This document shows, one piece after another, positions 26,910 through 34,032 of a stretch of 64,000 nucleotides of DNA. Each line of letters starts with the position of its first letter. The stretch's first letter is position 1. The stretch spans positions 124,001-188,000 of the forward strand of contig LNEL01000056.1 of the NCBI GenBank assembly GCA_001464935.1. The letters run 5' to 3'. The notes beneath the pieces were generated by a model that was not told the DNA's origin, ran no database searches, and worked only from the letters and a program-made list of their open reading frames with translations. This DNA comes from Gammaproteobacteria bacterium Ga0077536. Its GTDB lineage: Bacteria; Pseudomonadota; Gammaproteobacteria; Ga0077536. A program made the translations under genes and the position numbers.

Positions 26910-27346
26910 GCGGCAAGCGCAAGGCGGCTGATGTCCCGCTCGCGCGGGACGAAAGCTGGTGGCTGCACCCGGCGTTTCGTGGTCAGCAGGCGTTGCCGCT
27001 GAACGACTCCGCCGCGGGCAATCTGCCGCATCGCTGGGTGCGTTCGGACGCGCCGCCGACGCCCGGCGAGGCGAGGGTCGACGACACGAGTCTGTACGGG
27101 GATCTCGCGAAGCTGCTGTACAGCCTGAACGGCCATCGGCCCGGACCGGTGCGGGGCTTCTACGTGATCGTCGAGTTCGAGGCGGGCCGCTATGCGGTAG
27201 GACAACTGTGTGCCGATCCCGCGATGCCGGTCCAGCTGTTCGAGGACCTCATTTTCGAGCGCGAGACGGACGCCCGCGCCAAGGCGGACGCCCTGCGGGC
27301 AGCAGCGCCGGGCCCGGCGCTGCGCGCCGCACCGCGCCGCGGCTGA
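26906..27346 (+). CDS. Small protein coupled to the dimethylformamidase-like large subunit (module 2)
   Basis: 146 residues from a GTG that overlaps the large-subunit stop (GTGA). It is homologous to the product at 23567-23944 in the core YGDLAKLLYSLNGHRPGPV, then GFYVIVEFEAGRYAVGQLCA, then PAMPVQLFEDLIFE and a final Ala-rich helix. The N-terminal 50 residues (ESWWLHPAFRGQQALPLND) are not shared with the first copy. No family was recognised, and there is no signal peptide or membrane segment. That both modules end with such a gene in the same overlap arrangement is the best evidence that it is a real part of the system. Confidence 0.72.
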   Translation: MSGKRKAADVPLARDESWWLHPAFRGQQALPLNDSAAGNLPHRWVRSDAPPTPGEARVDDTSLYGDLAKLLYSLNGHRPGPVRGFYVIVEFEAGRYAVGQLCADPAMPVQLFEDLIFERETDARAKADALRAAAPGPALRAAPRRG

Positions 27347-27523
27347 ACGGCGGGCCCTGACCGAGCGACGGGCACGTCGAGCGCGGCATCGAATCCCGAT
27401 TCAACGATCGGTGATCTCGACTCGGCCAGCCTCTTCGGTAAGATGGCAAGCCGCGTGATACCGGGCGGCGAGTAGGCCGACGCCCCGGCGCGCGTCGTCC
27501 ACCCCTGCGTCGGAGATGCCAGA

Positions 27524-27841
27524 ATGGAAGCAAGTGCCGCGACCCCCCAGCCCCTGTCCTATGTGTACTACGAAGGCAATCCCGACAACAGTTGTCTCGC
27601 GCGCTTCATCGACATCGTTCGCTACAGCCTGAATGCGTTCAACGGTAGACTGCTTGTCAGCGGCGGCAATCCGCAGGCGATGCACGGGGCGATCGGTGAA
27701 CTCAGCTACAAGCTGCTGATCGAGTTCCCCGCAAAGGAAGCGGCCGAACGCTGGTATCGCTCCGCGCTCGTGACCCTGCTGCTCGACAAATGGACGGTCT
27801 GGCCGGACGGCAACCTGCTCGTGCTCGAAGGCGTGCCCTGA
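27524..27841 (+). CDS. DUF1330-like small alpha/beta-barrel protein
   Basis: 105 residues. The sequence has the dimeric ferredoxin-like barrel pattern of DUF1330: YVYYEGNPDNSCLARFIDIV, then NAFNGRLLVSGGNPQAMHGA, then LLIEFPAKEAAERWYRSALV. GGAGATGCCAGA precedes the ATG. The 177-bp gap after module 2 shows no gene. DUF1330 proteins have no fixed function; some occur with amide or amino acid catabolism genes. The ring-like fold suggests a small cytosolic binding or enzyme protein. It may belong to the amide locus but could have its own promoter. Confidence 0.75.
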   Translation: MEASAATPQPLSYVYYEGNPDNSCLARFIDIVRYSLNAFNGRLLVSGGNPQAMHGAIGELSYKLLIEFPAKEAAERWYRSALVTLLLDKWTVWPDGNLLVLEGVP

Positions 27842-27860
27842 GGACAGGCGGACTTGGGGC

Positions 27861-28016
27861 ATTCGAATCTGGCCACGGAGGGCACGGCGGAAGAAAACCG
27901 AATTTTGCTGGGTCGACGCCGCCGCGCGCCGCATCTGGCGCCTGCATCGCGGAGCCACCCAGCCAATCCCTGGATTCTCCGTGCTCTCCGTGCCCTTCGT
28001 GGCTAGATTCCCATTC
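27861..28016. repeat. Intergenic inverted-repeat element with 9-bp units (copy 2)
   Basis: The left arm starts AATCTGGCCACGGAGGGCAC at 27866 and the right arm (27976-28016) is its imperfect reverse complement, with GTGCCCTTCGTGGCTAGATT. As in copy 1 (8984-9163), the arms carry a run of about 9-bp units of the form (G/A)CACSGAGR, and the element fills the gap between two genes, here convergent (DUF1330 and globin-sensor genes). The interior of about 85 bp is not shared with copy 1. It could also act as a bidirectional terminator. Confidence 0.68.
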
Positions 28017-28052
28017 CGAAACAACACAGAGAGCAGCGGCATCAGGCAACCA

Positions 28053-29411
28053 TCACGCGCGCACCACGACGTCGGCCGGCTGGCTGGCACTCGAGGCGAT
28101 GCCGAACTCCGCCCGCCGCAGCAACTGCTGGTAATCGGGATGGCCGTCGAACGGCACCACGGCAATGCCGATTCGGAAGCCGTCCCCCGTCCCCTGTAGT
28201 TTCTGCAGCAGCAGCCTGGCGCGGGTCATCGCGTCGGGTTCGGCCACTTCGACTTCGACGATCAGAAAATCCTGGTCGGAGTAGCGGAAAAGGTGATCAC
28301 CGGCCTTGCCGTAGTCGGTGAGGCACGCTGCGACCCGCTGCAGCTGCGTCGACCGGCGTTCGCCATCGGCTGAGTCGTAAAGCGGCGGCACGGATTCCCG
28401 CACGCGCACCATGAGGACTGCGAACGGCGCCGCGGCCGCGATGTGCGTCTCCACCTCGCGCGCCAGGATCGAATGCAGATAGCGCCGGTTCAGCAGCCGG
28501 GTCACCGAATCGCGGCCGGCGTCCAGGCTGGTGACGCGGTCGAACAGATCGTTCATCACGTAGCGGATGAGCTGGAGTTTCGAATCCAGCGCCTGGATCA
28601 GGCGCGGATACTCTTCGCCGTCGATGCGCTCGCCGTTGAGCAGCGGCATCACGACCGTGTCGATGTGATTCATCGCGGCCGTCACCGACGCCAGATCCTC
28701 AATGCCCTCGAACATCACCTGTCCCTTGTGCTTGAGCCATTGCGCGAACTCGGAGCGCGCGAGCGGCGTCAGTGTCGCCCGCTGCTGCGGCAGCGGAATC
28801 GCCATCAGCACGCGCTGGGCCCATTCCGACAGGGCGGCGCGCTGTCGCTCGCGTTCGAACTTTGCATCGTGCTTGAAGGAGATGTGCCGGTACGCCTCGT
28901 CATTGCGCACGCCGCGTTCGACCTCGCGCACGAAGGCCGACAGGATGAGACCGTTGGCGAGCGACATCAGCGCCATCGAGTAATGGACCGCCAGCGCCCG
29001 CAGGTTCGCGTCCGGCAGTGCCGCGACGAGATGATCGCGCAGTTCCCGTCCCAGCACGTGAAACGCGATCGCGAGCAGTTCGATCGGCAGCTTGATTCGG
29101 GCGTGCACCGCGCCGACGGCCACCTGGTGCGCGACATAGGCGTCGAACGGATTCACCTCGTTGACCTGGTACAGCCCGATCAGCCAGCGCTGCATTTCGC
29201 GGTGCAGTCGCTGCTGAACCGTGTCGTGGGACAGGAACTGCCGGGCCTGCGGCACGGCCATCAGTTCGCCGTAGAAGCAGGTCGCGAGCGCGTCCGCCTT
29301 CCGTTCGACGGTGCTGGCAACACATTGCCGGATCTCGTGCGGCGTGTGCTCGAGCAAGGTCTGCCACACGGTCGCAACTTCGCCCAGCAGGGCGTTCGGA
29401 CTGGACTGCAT
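28053..29411 (-). CDS. Globin-coupled sensor with degenerate GGDEF domain
   Basis: 452 residues. Residues 1-165 form a globin-coupled sensor domain (DosC/HemAT type), with likely proximal haem ligand His103 in AVHARIKLPIELLAIAFHVL. A helical middle domain covers about 170-300. The C-terminal part (about 300-445) is GGDEF-like (TRLLNRRYLHSIL), but the signature at about 378-382 reads SDQDF in place of GGDEF. It should therefore not make cyclic di-GMP and may act as a nucleotide receptor or protein partner, driven by O2 binding. The start has AGGAG at 7-nt spacing. An FNR-like box lies 65-78 nt upstream. Confidence 0.88.
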   Translation of the reverse strand: MQSSPNALLGEVATVWQTLLEHTPHEIRQCVASTVERKADALATCFYGELMAVPQARQFLSHDTVQQRLHREMQRWLIGLYQVNEVNPFDAYVAHQVAVGAVHARIKLPIELLAIAFHVLGRELRDHLVAALPDANLRALAVHYSMALMSLANGLILSAFVREVERGVRNDEAYRHISFKHDAKFERERQRAALSEWAQRVLMAIPLPQQRATLTPLARSEFAQWLKHKGQVMFEGIEDLASVTAAMNHIDTVVMPLLNGERIDGEEYPRLIQALDSKLQLIRYVMNDLFDRVTSLDAGRDSVTRLLNRRYLHSILAREVETHIAAAAPFAVLMVRVRESVPPLYDSADGERRSTQLQRVAACLTDYGKAGDHLFRYSDQDFLIVEVEVAEPDAMTRARLLLQKLQGTGDGFRIGIAVVPFDGHPDYQQLLRRAEFGIASSASQPADVVVRA

Positions 29412-29447
29412 GCTGCGCTCCTGCTGGCTGTAGCCGCAAAATCCGGG

Positions 29448-29489
29448 CGCCTAGCACGACGCAAAGTACGGAATATTGACGGCAATCAA
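29448..29489 (-). promoter_or_regulatory. FNR-type box and extended -10 before the globin-sensor gene
   Basis: TTGACGGCAATCAA at 29476-29489 differs from the FNR consensus TTGAT-N4-ATCAA at one base. On the minus strand a TGC-TAGGCG extended -10 lies at 29453-29448, predicting a start at 29441. The box centre then falls at -41.5, the exact class II activator position. The match is short, so the call is tentative. Confidence 0.5.
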
Positions 29490-29619
29490 TTGAAGTTCGG
29501 TTTGAATGCCTCCCGCCAGCGGGCCGCGCCCGCCATGGCATCCGGCAGACGCGCGAGTTTACGCCAATGTGCTTTGCCGTTAGATCTGTAGGCGCACATT
29601 CCGTGCTGAGGGGATCGCG

Positions 29620-29994
29620 ATGAAATGTCCGAAATGTACGGCCGGCATGGAGACCATCTCGTTTCAGGGCATCGAGGTCGAACGCTGCATCGCCTGTCAC
29701 GGGCTGTGGTTCGACATGCTCGAACACGAGGACCTGAAAGCACTGGCCGGCAGCGAGGTCATCGACGATGGCCTGCCTGAAGTGGGCCGGGCGTTCGATA
29801 CCGAGGGTACGCTGCGTTGCCCGTCGTGCGCCGGCCCGCTGGTGCGCATGGTCGACGTGCAGCAGCCGCATCTGTGGTTCGAGTCCTGCGCCAGTTGCTT
29901 CGGGGTGTTCTTCGACGCCGGCGAGTTCCGGGACTTCAAGGAAGTCGGCCTGGTCGACCGTGTGCGCGACCTGATGCGCCGCGCCCGCAGTTGA
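29620..29994 (+). CDS. Small zinc-ribbon protein with two zf-TFIIB domains
   Basis: 124 residues with two four-Cys knuckles: MKCPKCTAGM paired with ERCIACHGLWFD, and LRCPSCAGPL paired with ESCASCFGVFFDAGEF. Each matches the zf-TFIIB zinc-ribbon family common in proteobacteria, where the role is unknown. The start follows GAGGGGATCGCG. It is transcribed divergently from the globin-sensor gene across 208 bp that hold the FNR-like box and no other gene. A C-terminal basic helix (RVRDLMRRARS) could touch nucleic acid. It may be monocistronic. Confidence 0.85.
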   Translation: MKCPKCTAGMETISFQGIEVERCIACHGLWFDMLEHEDLKALAGSEVIDDGLPEVGRAFDTEGTLRCPSCAGPLVRMVDVQQPHLWFESCASCFGVFFDAGEFRDFKEVGLVDRVRDLMRRARS

Positions 29995-30042
29995 CGTTCG
30001 CGCCCGGTGAATGCCGCTGTGCCCTTGTGCGCGGCGGGGGGC

Positions 30043-30067
30043 GGGACGAACATAGGCCGCTCGTCCC
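30043..30067. promoter_or_regulatory. Inverted repeat just upstream of the tetR-like gene
   Basis: GGGACGA (30043-30049) and TCGTCCC (30061-30067) form a perfect 7-bp inverted repeat with an 11-nt spacer, ending 15 nt before the TTG start of the TetR gene. It may be an autoregulatory operator or the terminator hairpin of the zinc-ribbon gene; no T-tract follows. Confidence 0.35.
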
Positions 30068-30082
30068 TCACGGAAATCAGTC

Positions 30083-30790
30083 TTGAAAGCGAAGCCCACC
30101 GCGCCGCGCGCGCCGGATTCGGCGCTCGTTCAGCCGCGCCGGGTCGGCCGACCCCGCGCGACCGGCGCGCGGGCAGGTGACGACCCGGCCGAGGAGATCC
30201 TGCGCGCGGCCGCCTCCCTGTTCGCGAGCCGTGGCTTCGTCGGGACTTCGACAGCGCAGATCGCCGCCGCCGTCGGGCTGGGCCAGTCGGCCATCTTTCA
30301 CTGGTTCAAGAACAAGGATGCGATTCTCGAAACGCTGTTCTCGCGCGGCTGGGATCGCTCGCTGGCGTACTTCGGCGAAGTCGATGCGCTCGACCTGCCG
30401 GCGGCGGTCAAACTCTGCATCTGCCTGAGCTATGACGCGGCCTTCGTCGCGGGCGCGGAGCCCTATCTGAAGCTGATGATCGTGCCCGCGGAACTGCACC
30501 AGCCGCGCTTTCGCAAGCTGCTCGACAAGCGCCGCCGCCTGATTGCGATGCTCGAACGCTTCATTGCCGAAGCCATCGCCGACGGCGACTTTCGCGACGT
30601 CGATCCGGCGCGTGCAGCGCGCATGGTGCTCGCCGTCGACGAAGTGGTGCTCGACGCCGCCGCCGACACGCCATCGCCCGAGGCGCATGCCGCGACGGCG
30701 GTCGATTTCGTCCTGCACGCCCTCGCTGCCGACCGGCGTCGCGTGGATGCCATCCGCGCGAAGCTCGCGCGCCACCGCGCGGCCCGCTAG
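30083..30790 (+). CDS. TetR-family transcriptional regulator
   Basis: 235 residues from a TTG start. A basic tail (RRVGRPRATGARA) precedes the TetR helix-turn-helix: EEILRAAASLFASRGFVGTS, then TAQIAAAVGLGQSAIFHWFK, residues about 35-80. The C-terminal ligand domain is helical, with no recognisable specificity signature. It lies 148 nt upstream of, and codirectional with, the third glutamine-synthetase-like gene. It is the only DNA-binding repressor in the amide region and is the natural candidate to control that gene and possibly the divergent promoter at 20630-20711. Its ligand might be an amine or amide (inference). Confidence 0.85.
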   Translation: MKAKPTAPRAPDSALVQPRRVGRPRATGARAGDDPAEEILRAAASLFASRGFVGTSTAQIAAAVGLGQSAIFHWFKNKDAILETLFSRGWDRSLAYFGEVDALDLPAAVKLCICLSYDAAFVAGAEPYLKLMIVPAELHQPRFRKLLDKRRRLIAMLERFIAEAIADGDFRDVDPARAARMVLAVDEVVLDAAADTPSPEAHAATAVDFVLHALAADRRRVDAIRAKLARHRAAR

Positions 30791-30847
30791 CCGATTCCGA
30801 AGACTCCGCCGGGGTGGAGGCCAGTGGCCTGCCGTGCCCTGAATTAT

Positions 30848-30879
30848 TTTTGATAGCGCTATCAAAATAATGCTAGGCT
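30848..30879 (+). promoter_or_regulatory. Promoter with perfect 20-bp palindromic operator before the synthetase gene
   Basis: TTTTGATAGCGCTATCAAAA at 30848-30867 is a perfect 20-bp palindrome. It contains a -35-like TTGATA (30850-30855), and 18 bp further on is TAGGCT (30874-30879) after TGC, an extended -10. A bound repressor would block polymerase. The TGATAGCGCTATCA core with central CG also resembles LacI-family operators, so the regulator may not be the adjacent TetR protein. Confidence 0.6.
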
Positions 30880-30938
30880 GGCGCCGACAGTGTCCAACCG
30901 GGCGCCGCCCGCAGATGTCCGCCAGGAAAGGAAAGCCC

Positions 30939-32363
30939 ATGTCCGTCTACAAGACCGCCGCGCCCGAAGGCTACAAGGCCGACCGCGGCAAACTCCGCGC
31001 CGCGCAGAAGAAGCTGGCCGCGAAAGGGGTCAAGACCTGCTACGCCGTGTTCGTCGACATCAACGGCGTGCCCAAGAGTAAGGCCACGCCGATCGACGCC
31101 TTCGAACATCTGTGTGACGGCCACGAGCTTTACACCGTGGGCGCGAACGAGGGGTTGGGGCTCGCCGGCCCGCAGGAGGATGAGTGCGCGACCCTGCCCG
31201 ATCTCGACAGCCTGACGGTGTGCCCCTGGGACACGACGCAGGCCTGGCTGAACGCCGACCTGTATTACCACGGCGAACCCTATGCGAACGATCCGCGCGG
31301 CATCCTGAAGCGACAACTCGCCCGCGCCGCGGCGCAGGGCTTCCGCTTCAATCTCGGGATCGAGCCTGAGTTCTACATCCTCACGCGCGATGCGCAGGGC
31401 GCGCTGGTGCCCATCACGCGCACCCGCTTCCAGGGGCCGAATGCGTGCTATGACCTGAATCTCTCGACTGAATCGAACGTCTTCCTCGACCCGCTCGCGG
31501 CGTGCATGCAGGAGCTGGGCTGGGGGCTTTATTCGTTCGACCAGGAATGCGGCCGCGGTCAGCACGAATTCGATTTCGGCTACACCGACGCGCTGACGAT
31601 GTCGGACCGCTTCATCTTCCTGCGCTTCATGATTCGCAAGATCGCGCACTCGATCGGTGCGGAAGTGACCTACATGCCAAAACCGTTCGCCGGCGATTTC
31701 CGCAACGGCGCGCATTTCAACATGTCGCTCGCCGACCTGAAGTCCGGGCGCAACCTGTTCCAGAACGCGAACGCGCCGAAGAAAGCCGACCGCTATGCCA
31801 AGCGCTATGGGCCGCCGCTGTCGGACCTCGGCTATCACTTCATCGCCGGCGTGCTGAAGCATGCACCGGCGATCTGCGCCGTGGCCTGTCCAACCTACAA
31901 TTCCTACCAGGGGCTGATCTCACGCGGCCAGCTCGCCGATTTTTCGTGGGCGCCGATCCTCGTCGCGTGGGGCGACAACAATCGCTCGGCGATGCTGCGC
32001 GCGCCGATGAACCGGCAGTGCGTGGAGAACCGCGTCGTCGACATGTCCTGCAATCCTTACCTGGTCGCCGCGCTGACGCTCGCTGCCGGTCTCGAAGGCA
32101 TCGCACAGAAGCTCGAGCCGGGCGATCCGGTCAACCAGGACATCTACCAGATTCCGCGCCGTGACTACGCTGCGCGCGGCATCCGCGTGCTGCCACCGAC
32201 GCTGCTGCACGCGCTCGAAGCCTTCGATGCCGATCCGCTCGTCACCGACACGTTCGGCGCGGGCTTTCGCGACATCTACTACAACCACAAGATGCGGGTC
32301 TGGGAACGGGACTTCTACGAGGTTTCGACCGAACATCGCGAGCGGATGCTGACGGCCATCTGA
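30939..32363 (+). CDS. Glutamine synthetase family protein, GmaS/type III-like
   Basis: 474 residues from MSVYKTAAPEG, with AAAGGAAAG upstream; the frame opens at 30870 inside the promoter and is not used. Motifs: YAVFVDINGVPKSKATPID near the N-terminus, GIEPEFYIL, SFDQECGRGQHEFDFGY, MPKPFAGDFRNGAHFNMSL and NRVVDMSCNPYLVAAL. This pattern is close to what I know of gamma-glutamylmethylamide synthetase and GlnT-type enzymes, so methylamine or a similar small amine is a reasonable substrate. If so, it would take the amine released by the dimethylformamidase-like enzymes into the N-methylglutamate route; the later genes of that route (mgs, mgd) are not in the window. It is regulated through the palindrome at 30848-30867. 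Confidence 0.87.
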   Translation: MSVYKTAAPEGYKADRGKLRAAQKKLAAKGVKTCYAVFVDINGVPKSKATPIDAFEHLCDGHELYTVGANEGLGLAGPQEDECATLPDLDSLTVCPWDTTQAWLNADLYYHGEPYANDPRGILKRQLARAAAQGFRFNLGIEPEFYILTRDAQGALVPITRTRFQGPNACYDLNLSTESNVFLDPLAACMQELGWGLYSFDQECGRGQHEFDFGYTDALTMSDRFIFLRFMIRKIAHSIGAEVTYMPKPFAGDFRNGAHFNMSLADLKSGRNLFQNANAPKKADRYAKRYGPPLSDLGYHFIAGVLKHAPAICAVACPTYNSYQGLISRGQLADFSWAPILVAWGDNNRSAMLRAPMNRQCVENRVVDMSCNPYLVAALTLAAGLEGIAQKLEPGDPVNQDIYQIPRRDYAARGIRVLPPTLLHALEAFDADPLVTDTFGAGFRDIYYNHKMRVWERDFYEVSTEHRERMLTAI

Positions 32364-32370
32364 GGTCACA

Positions 32371-32410
32371 GCGCGCCCCGGCAGTCCAACGGAAGAACTG
32401 CCGGGCGCGC
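32371..32410. terminator. Strong bidirectional terminator hairpin
   Basis: GCGCGCCCCGGCAGT (32371-32385) pairs with ACTGCCGGGCGCGC (32397-32410) over 14 bp with one bulged C and an 11-nt loop. It lies between the convergent synthetase and cheB genes. No T-tract is present, so it may stop or slow transcription from both sides. Confidence 0.7.
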
Positions 32411-32428
32411 AGCGTCAGCCGTCGGCGC

Positions 32429-33499
32429 TCAGTGGCGCCGGCAGATTTCCTGGGCGATCTCCGACAGCGGCACGCTGCGTTCGACGGCGCCGCGCTTCAC
32501 CGCTTCTTTCGGCATGCCGTAGACCACGCAACTCGCCTCGTCCTGGGCCACGGTGTGCGCGCCGGCATCGCGCATTTCCTTCAGGCCCGCGGCGCCATCG
32601 TCGCCCATGCCCGTCATGATGATGCCGAGGGCGTTGCGGCCGGCCACTTTCGCCGCCGAGCGGAACAGCACGTCGACCGACGGCCGATGGCGGCTCACGA
32701 GCGGACCGTCGACGATATCCACGTGATAGTAGGCGCCGCTGCGTTTGAGCAGCATGTGCTTGCCGCCAGGCGCGATCAGCGCGCGTCCCGGGATCACGCG
32801 ATCGTTGTGGCAGGCCTCGCGCACTTCGAGCGCACTGATGGAATTGAGCCTGGCTGCGAACGCAGCGGTGAATTTCTCCGGCATGTGCTGCACGATCACG
32901 ATGCCGGGCGACACGCGCGGCAGGGCCGTCAGCACCGCTTCGAGCGCCTGCGTCCCGCCGGTCGAGGTGCCGATGGCGACGATGCGCTCGGTGGTTTCGG
33001 CCATGGCCTGGGTGCCCGGGGCGGCGAGCACCGCGTCGGCGGACAGCTTCGGTGACACGGCCGGCAGCGGCGCGGCCGGGGCCCGCGGCCGGCCGACCCG
33101 CGCCTGCGCGGCGCCCCTGATCACTTCGATCAGATCGTTCGAGGCATCCTCGAGATAACGTTTGAGCCCCATCTTCGGCTTGGCGACGATTTCAACCGCA
33201 CCTGCCGCGAGCGCCTGCAGGCTCGTCTCGGTGTTCTTCTCCGTCAACGTCGAGCAGATGACGACCGGCGTCGGGCGCTCGGCCATGATCTTCTTCAGGA
33301 ACGTGATTCCGTCCATGCGCGGCATTTCGACATCGAGCACGATCACGTCCGGCCAGTCCTTCTGCATCCGCTCCATCGCGTACAGCGGGTCGGGGGCGGC
33401 GCCGGCCAGTCGCAGCCCCGGGGCGCGGATGATGAGATCCGACACGACCTGACGTACCACGGCCGAGTCGTCGACGACGAAAACGCTGGTCTTGTTCAT
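32429..33499 (-). CDS. cheB: Chemotaxis response regulator protein-glutamate methylesterase CheB
   Basis: 356 residues from [12 protein letters not shown]; the longer frame to 33574 is rejected because this ATG overlaps the cheD stop (ATGA). The receiver domain carries phospho-Asp56 ([13 protein letters not shown]) and the Lys in VAKPKMG. After a Pro/Ala linker comes the methylesterase domain with the triad Ser179 ([10 protein letters not shown]), His205 (VQHMPEKFT) and Asp301 ([11 protein letters not shown]). It removes methyl groups from receptor glutamates and deamidates Gln, resetting receptor signalling after phosphorylation by CheA. Last gene of the chemotaxis operon. Confidence 0.96.
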   Translation of the reverse strand: MNKTSVFVVDDSAVVRQVVSDLIIRAPGLRLAGAAPDPLYAMERMQKDWPDVIVLDVEMPRMDGITFLKKIMAERPTPVVICSTLTEKNTETSLQALAAGAVEIVAKPKMGLKRYLEDASNDLIEVIRGAAQARVGRPRAPAAPLPAVSPKLSADAVLAAPGTQAMAETTERIVAIGTSTGGTQALEAVLTALPRVSPGIVIVQHMPEKFTAAFAARLNSISALEVREACHNDRVIPGRALIAPGGKHMLLKRSGAYYHVDIVDGPLVSRHRPSVDVLFRSAAKVAGRNALGIIMTGMGDDGAAGLKEMRDAGAHTVAQDEASCVVYGMPKEAVKRGAVERSVPLSEIAQEICRRH

Positions 33500-34020
33500 A
33501 CGCTCACTCTCTTTCGTTTCGGCTCCGGCATCGAAAGTTTCGGCTGATGCTTCATCCACACCGAGCCGTCCCACACGTCGAGCATCACGACGCGGTGGCC
33601 CTTGCCGCCGACGTGGCGCGCCTTGACCGGCTGCCCGTGCAGGGCGAGCAGATCGAGTCCGGCATTGACGTTCTGCGCTCCGATCCCGAGTTCCTTAGCG
33701 CCGCGCACACCCGGAAACATGTCGCCACCCCCGAACAGCTTGATCTCGTACTCGTTCGGATCGGTGCCGTGGCGGATGGCCTCGTTGAGGAACATCAGGT
33801 ATGCCTCGTCGCCGAAGCGTCCGTCGAGATCCTTGCCGCGGCGCCGCCCGCGCGTCGGCAGCAGGTAATGGCACATGGCGCCGTAGCGTCGGCGCGGATG
33901 CCACATCGTCATCGCGACGCAGGACCCGAGCAGCGTGCGGATGCGCACGTCCGGATCGGCGCTGAAATGGAACTCACCCGGCTGCAGGAAGATTTCAAGG
34001 TATTCGTCAGCGGGTCGCAT
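33496..34020 (-). CDS. cheD: Chemoreceptor glutamine deamidase CheD
   Basis: 174 residues. The CheD catalytic Cys34 is in [11 protein letters not shown] and His51 in [11 protein letters not shown], followed by [10 protein letters not shown] and the conserved C-terminal VWDGSVW-type strand. It deamidates receptor Gln side chains and often binds CheC/CheY in adaptation; no cheC is present here. It stands 12 nt after cheR and overlaps cheB by 4 bp. A basic Arg/Lys-rich tail (PKRKRVSV) is unusual but may be neutral. Confidence 0.95.
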   Translation of the reverse strand: MRPADEYLEIFLQPGEFHFSADPDVRIRTLLGSCVAMTMWHPRRRYGAMCHYLLPTRGRRRGKDLDGRFGDEAYLMFLNEAIRHGTDPNEYEIKLFGGGDMFPGVRGAKELGIGAQNVNAGLDLLALHGQPVKARHVGGKGHRVVMLDVWDGSVWMKHQPKLSMPEPKRKRVSV

Positions 34021-34032
34021 CGGAACCGACCC

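Noticed and set aside
30848-30867. Reading the 20-bp palindrome as an FNR box
   Set aside because: The half-sites TTGAT and ATCAA are separated by six bases and not four, so it does not fit FNR; a repressor operator fits better.
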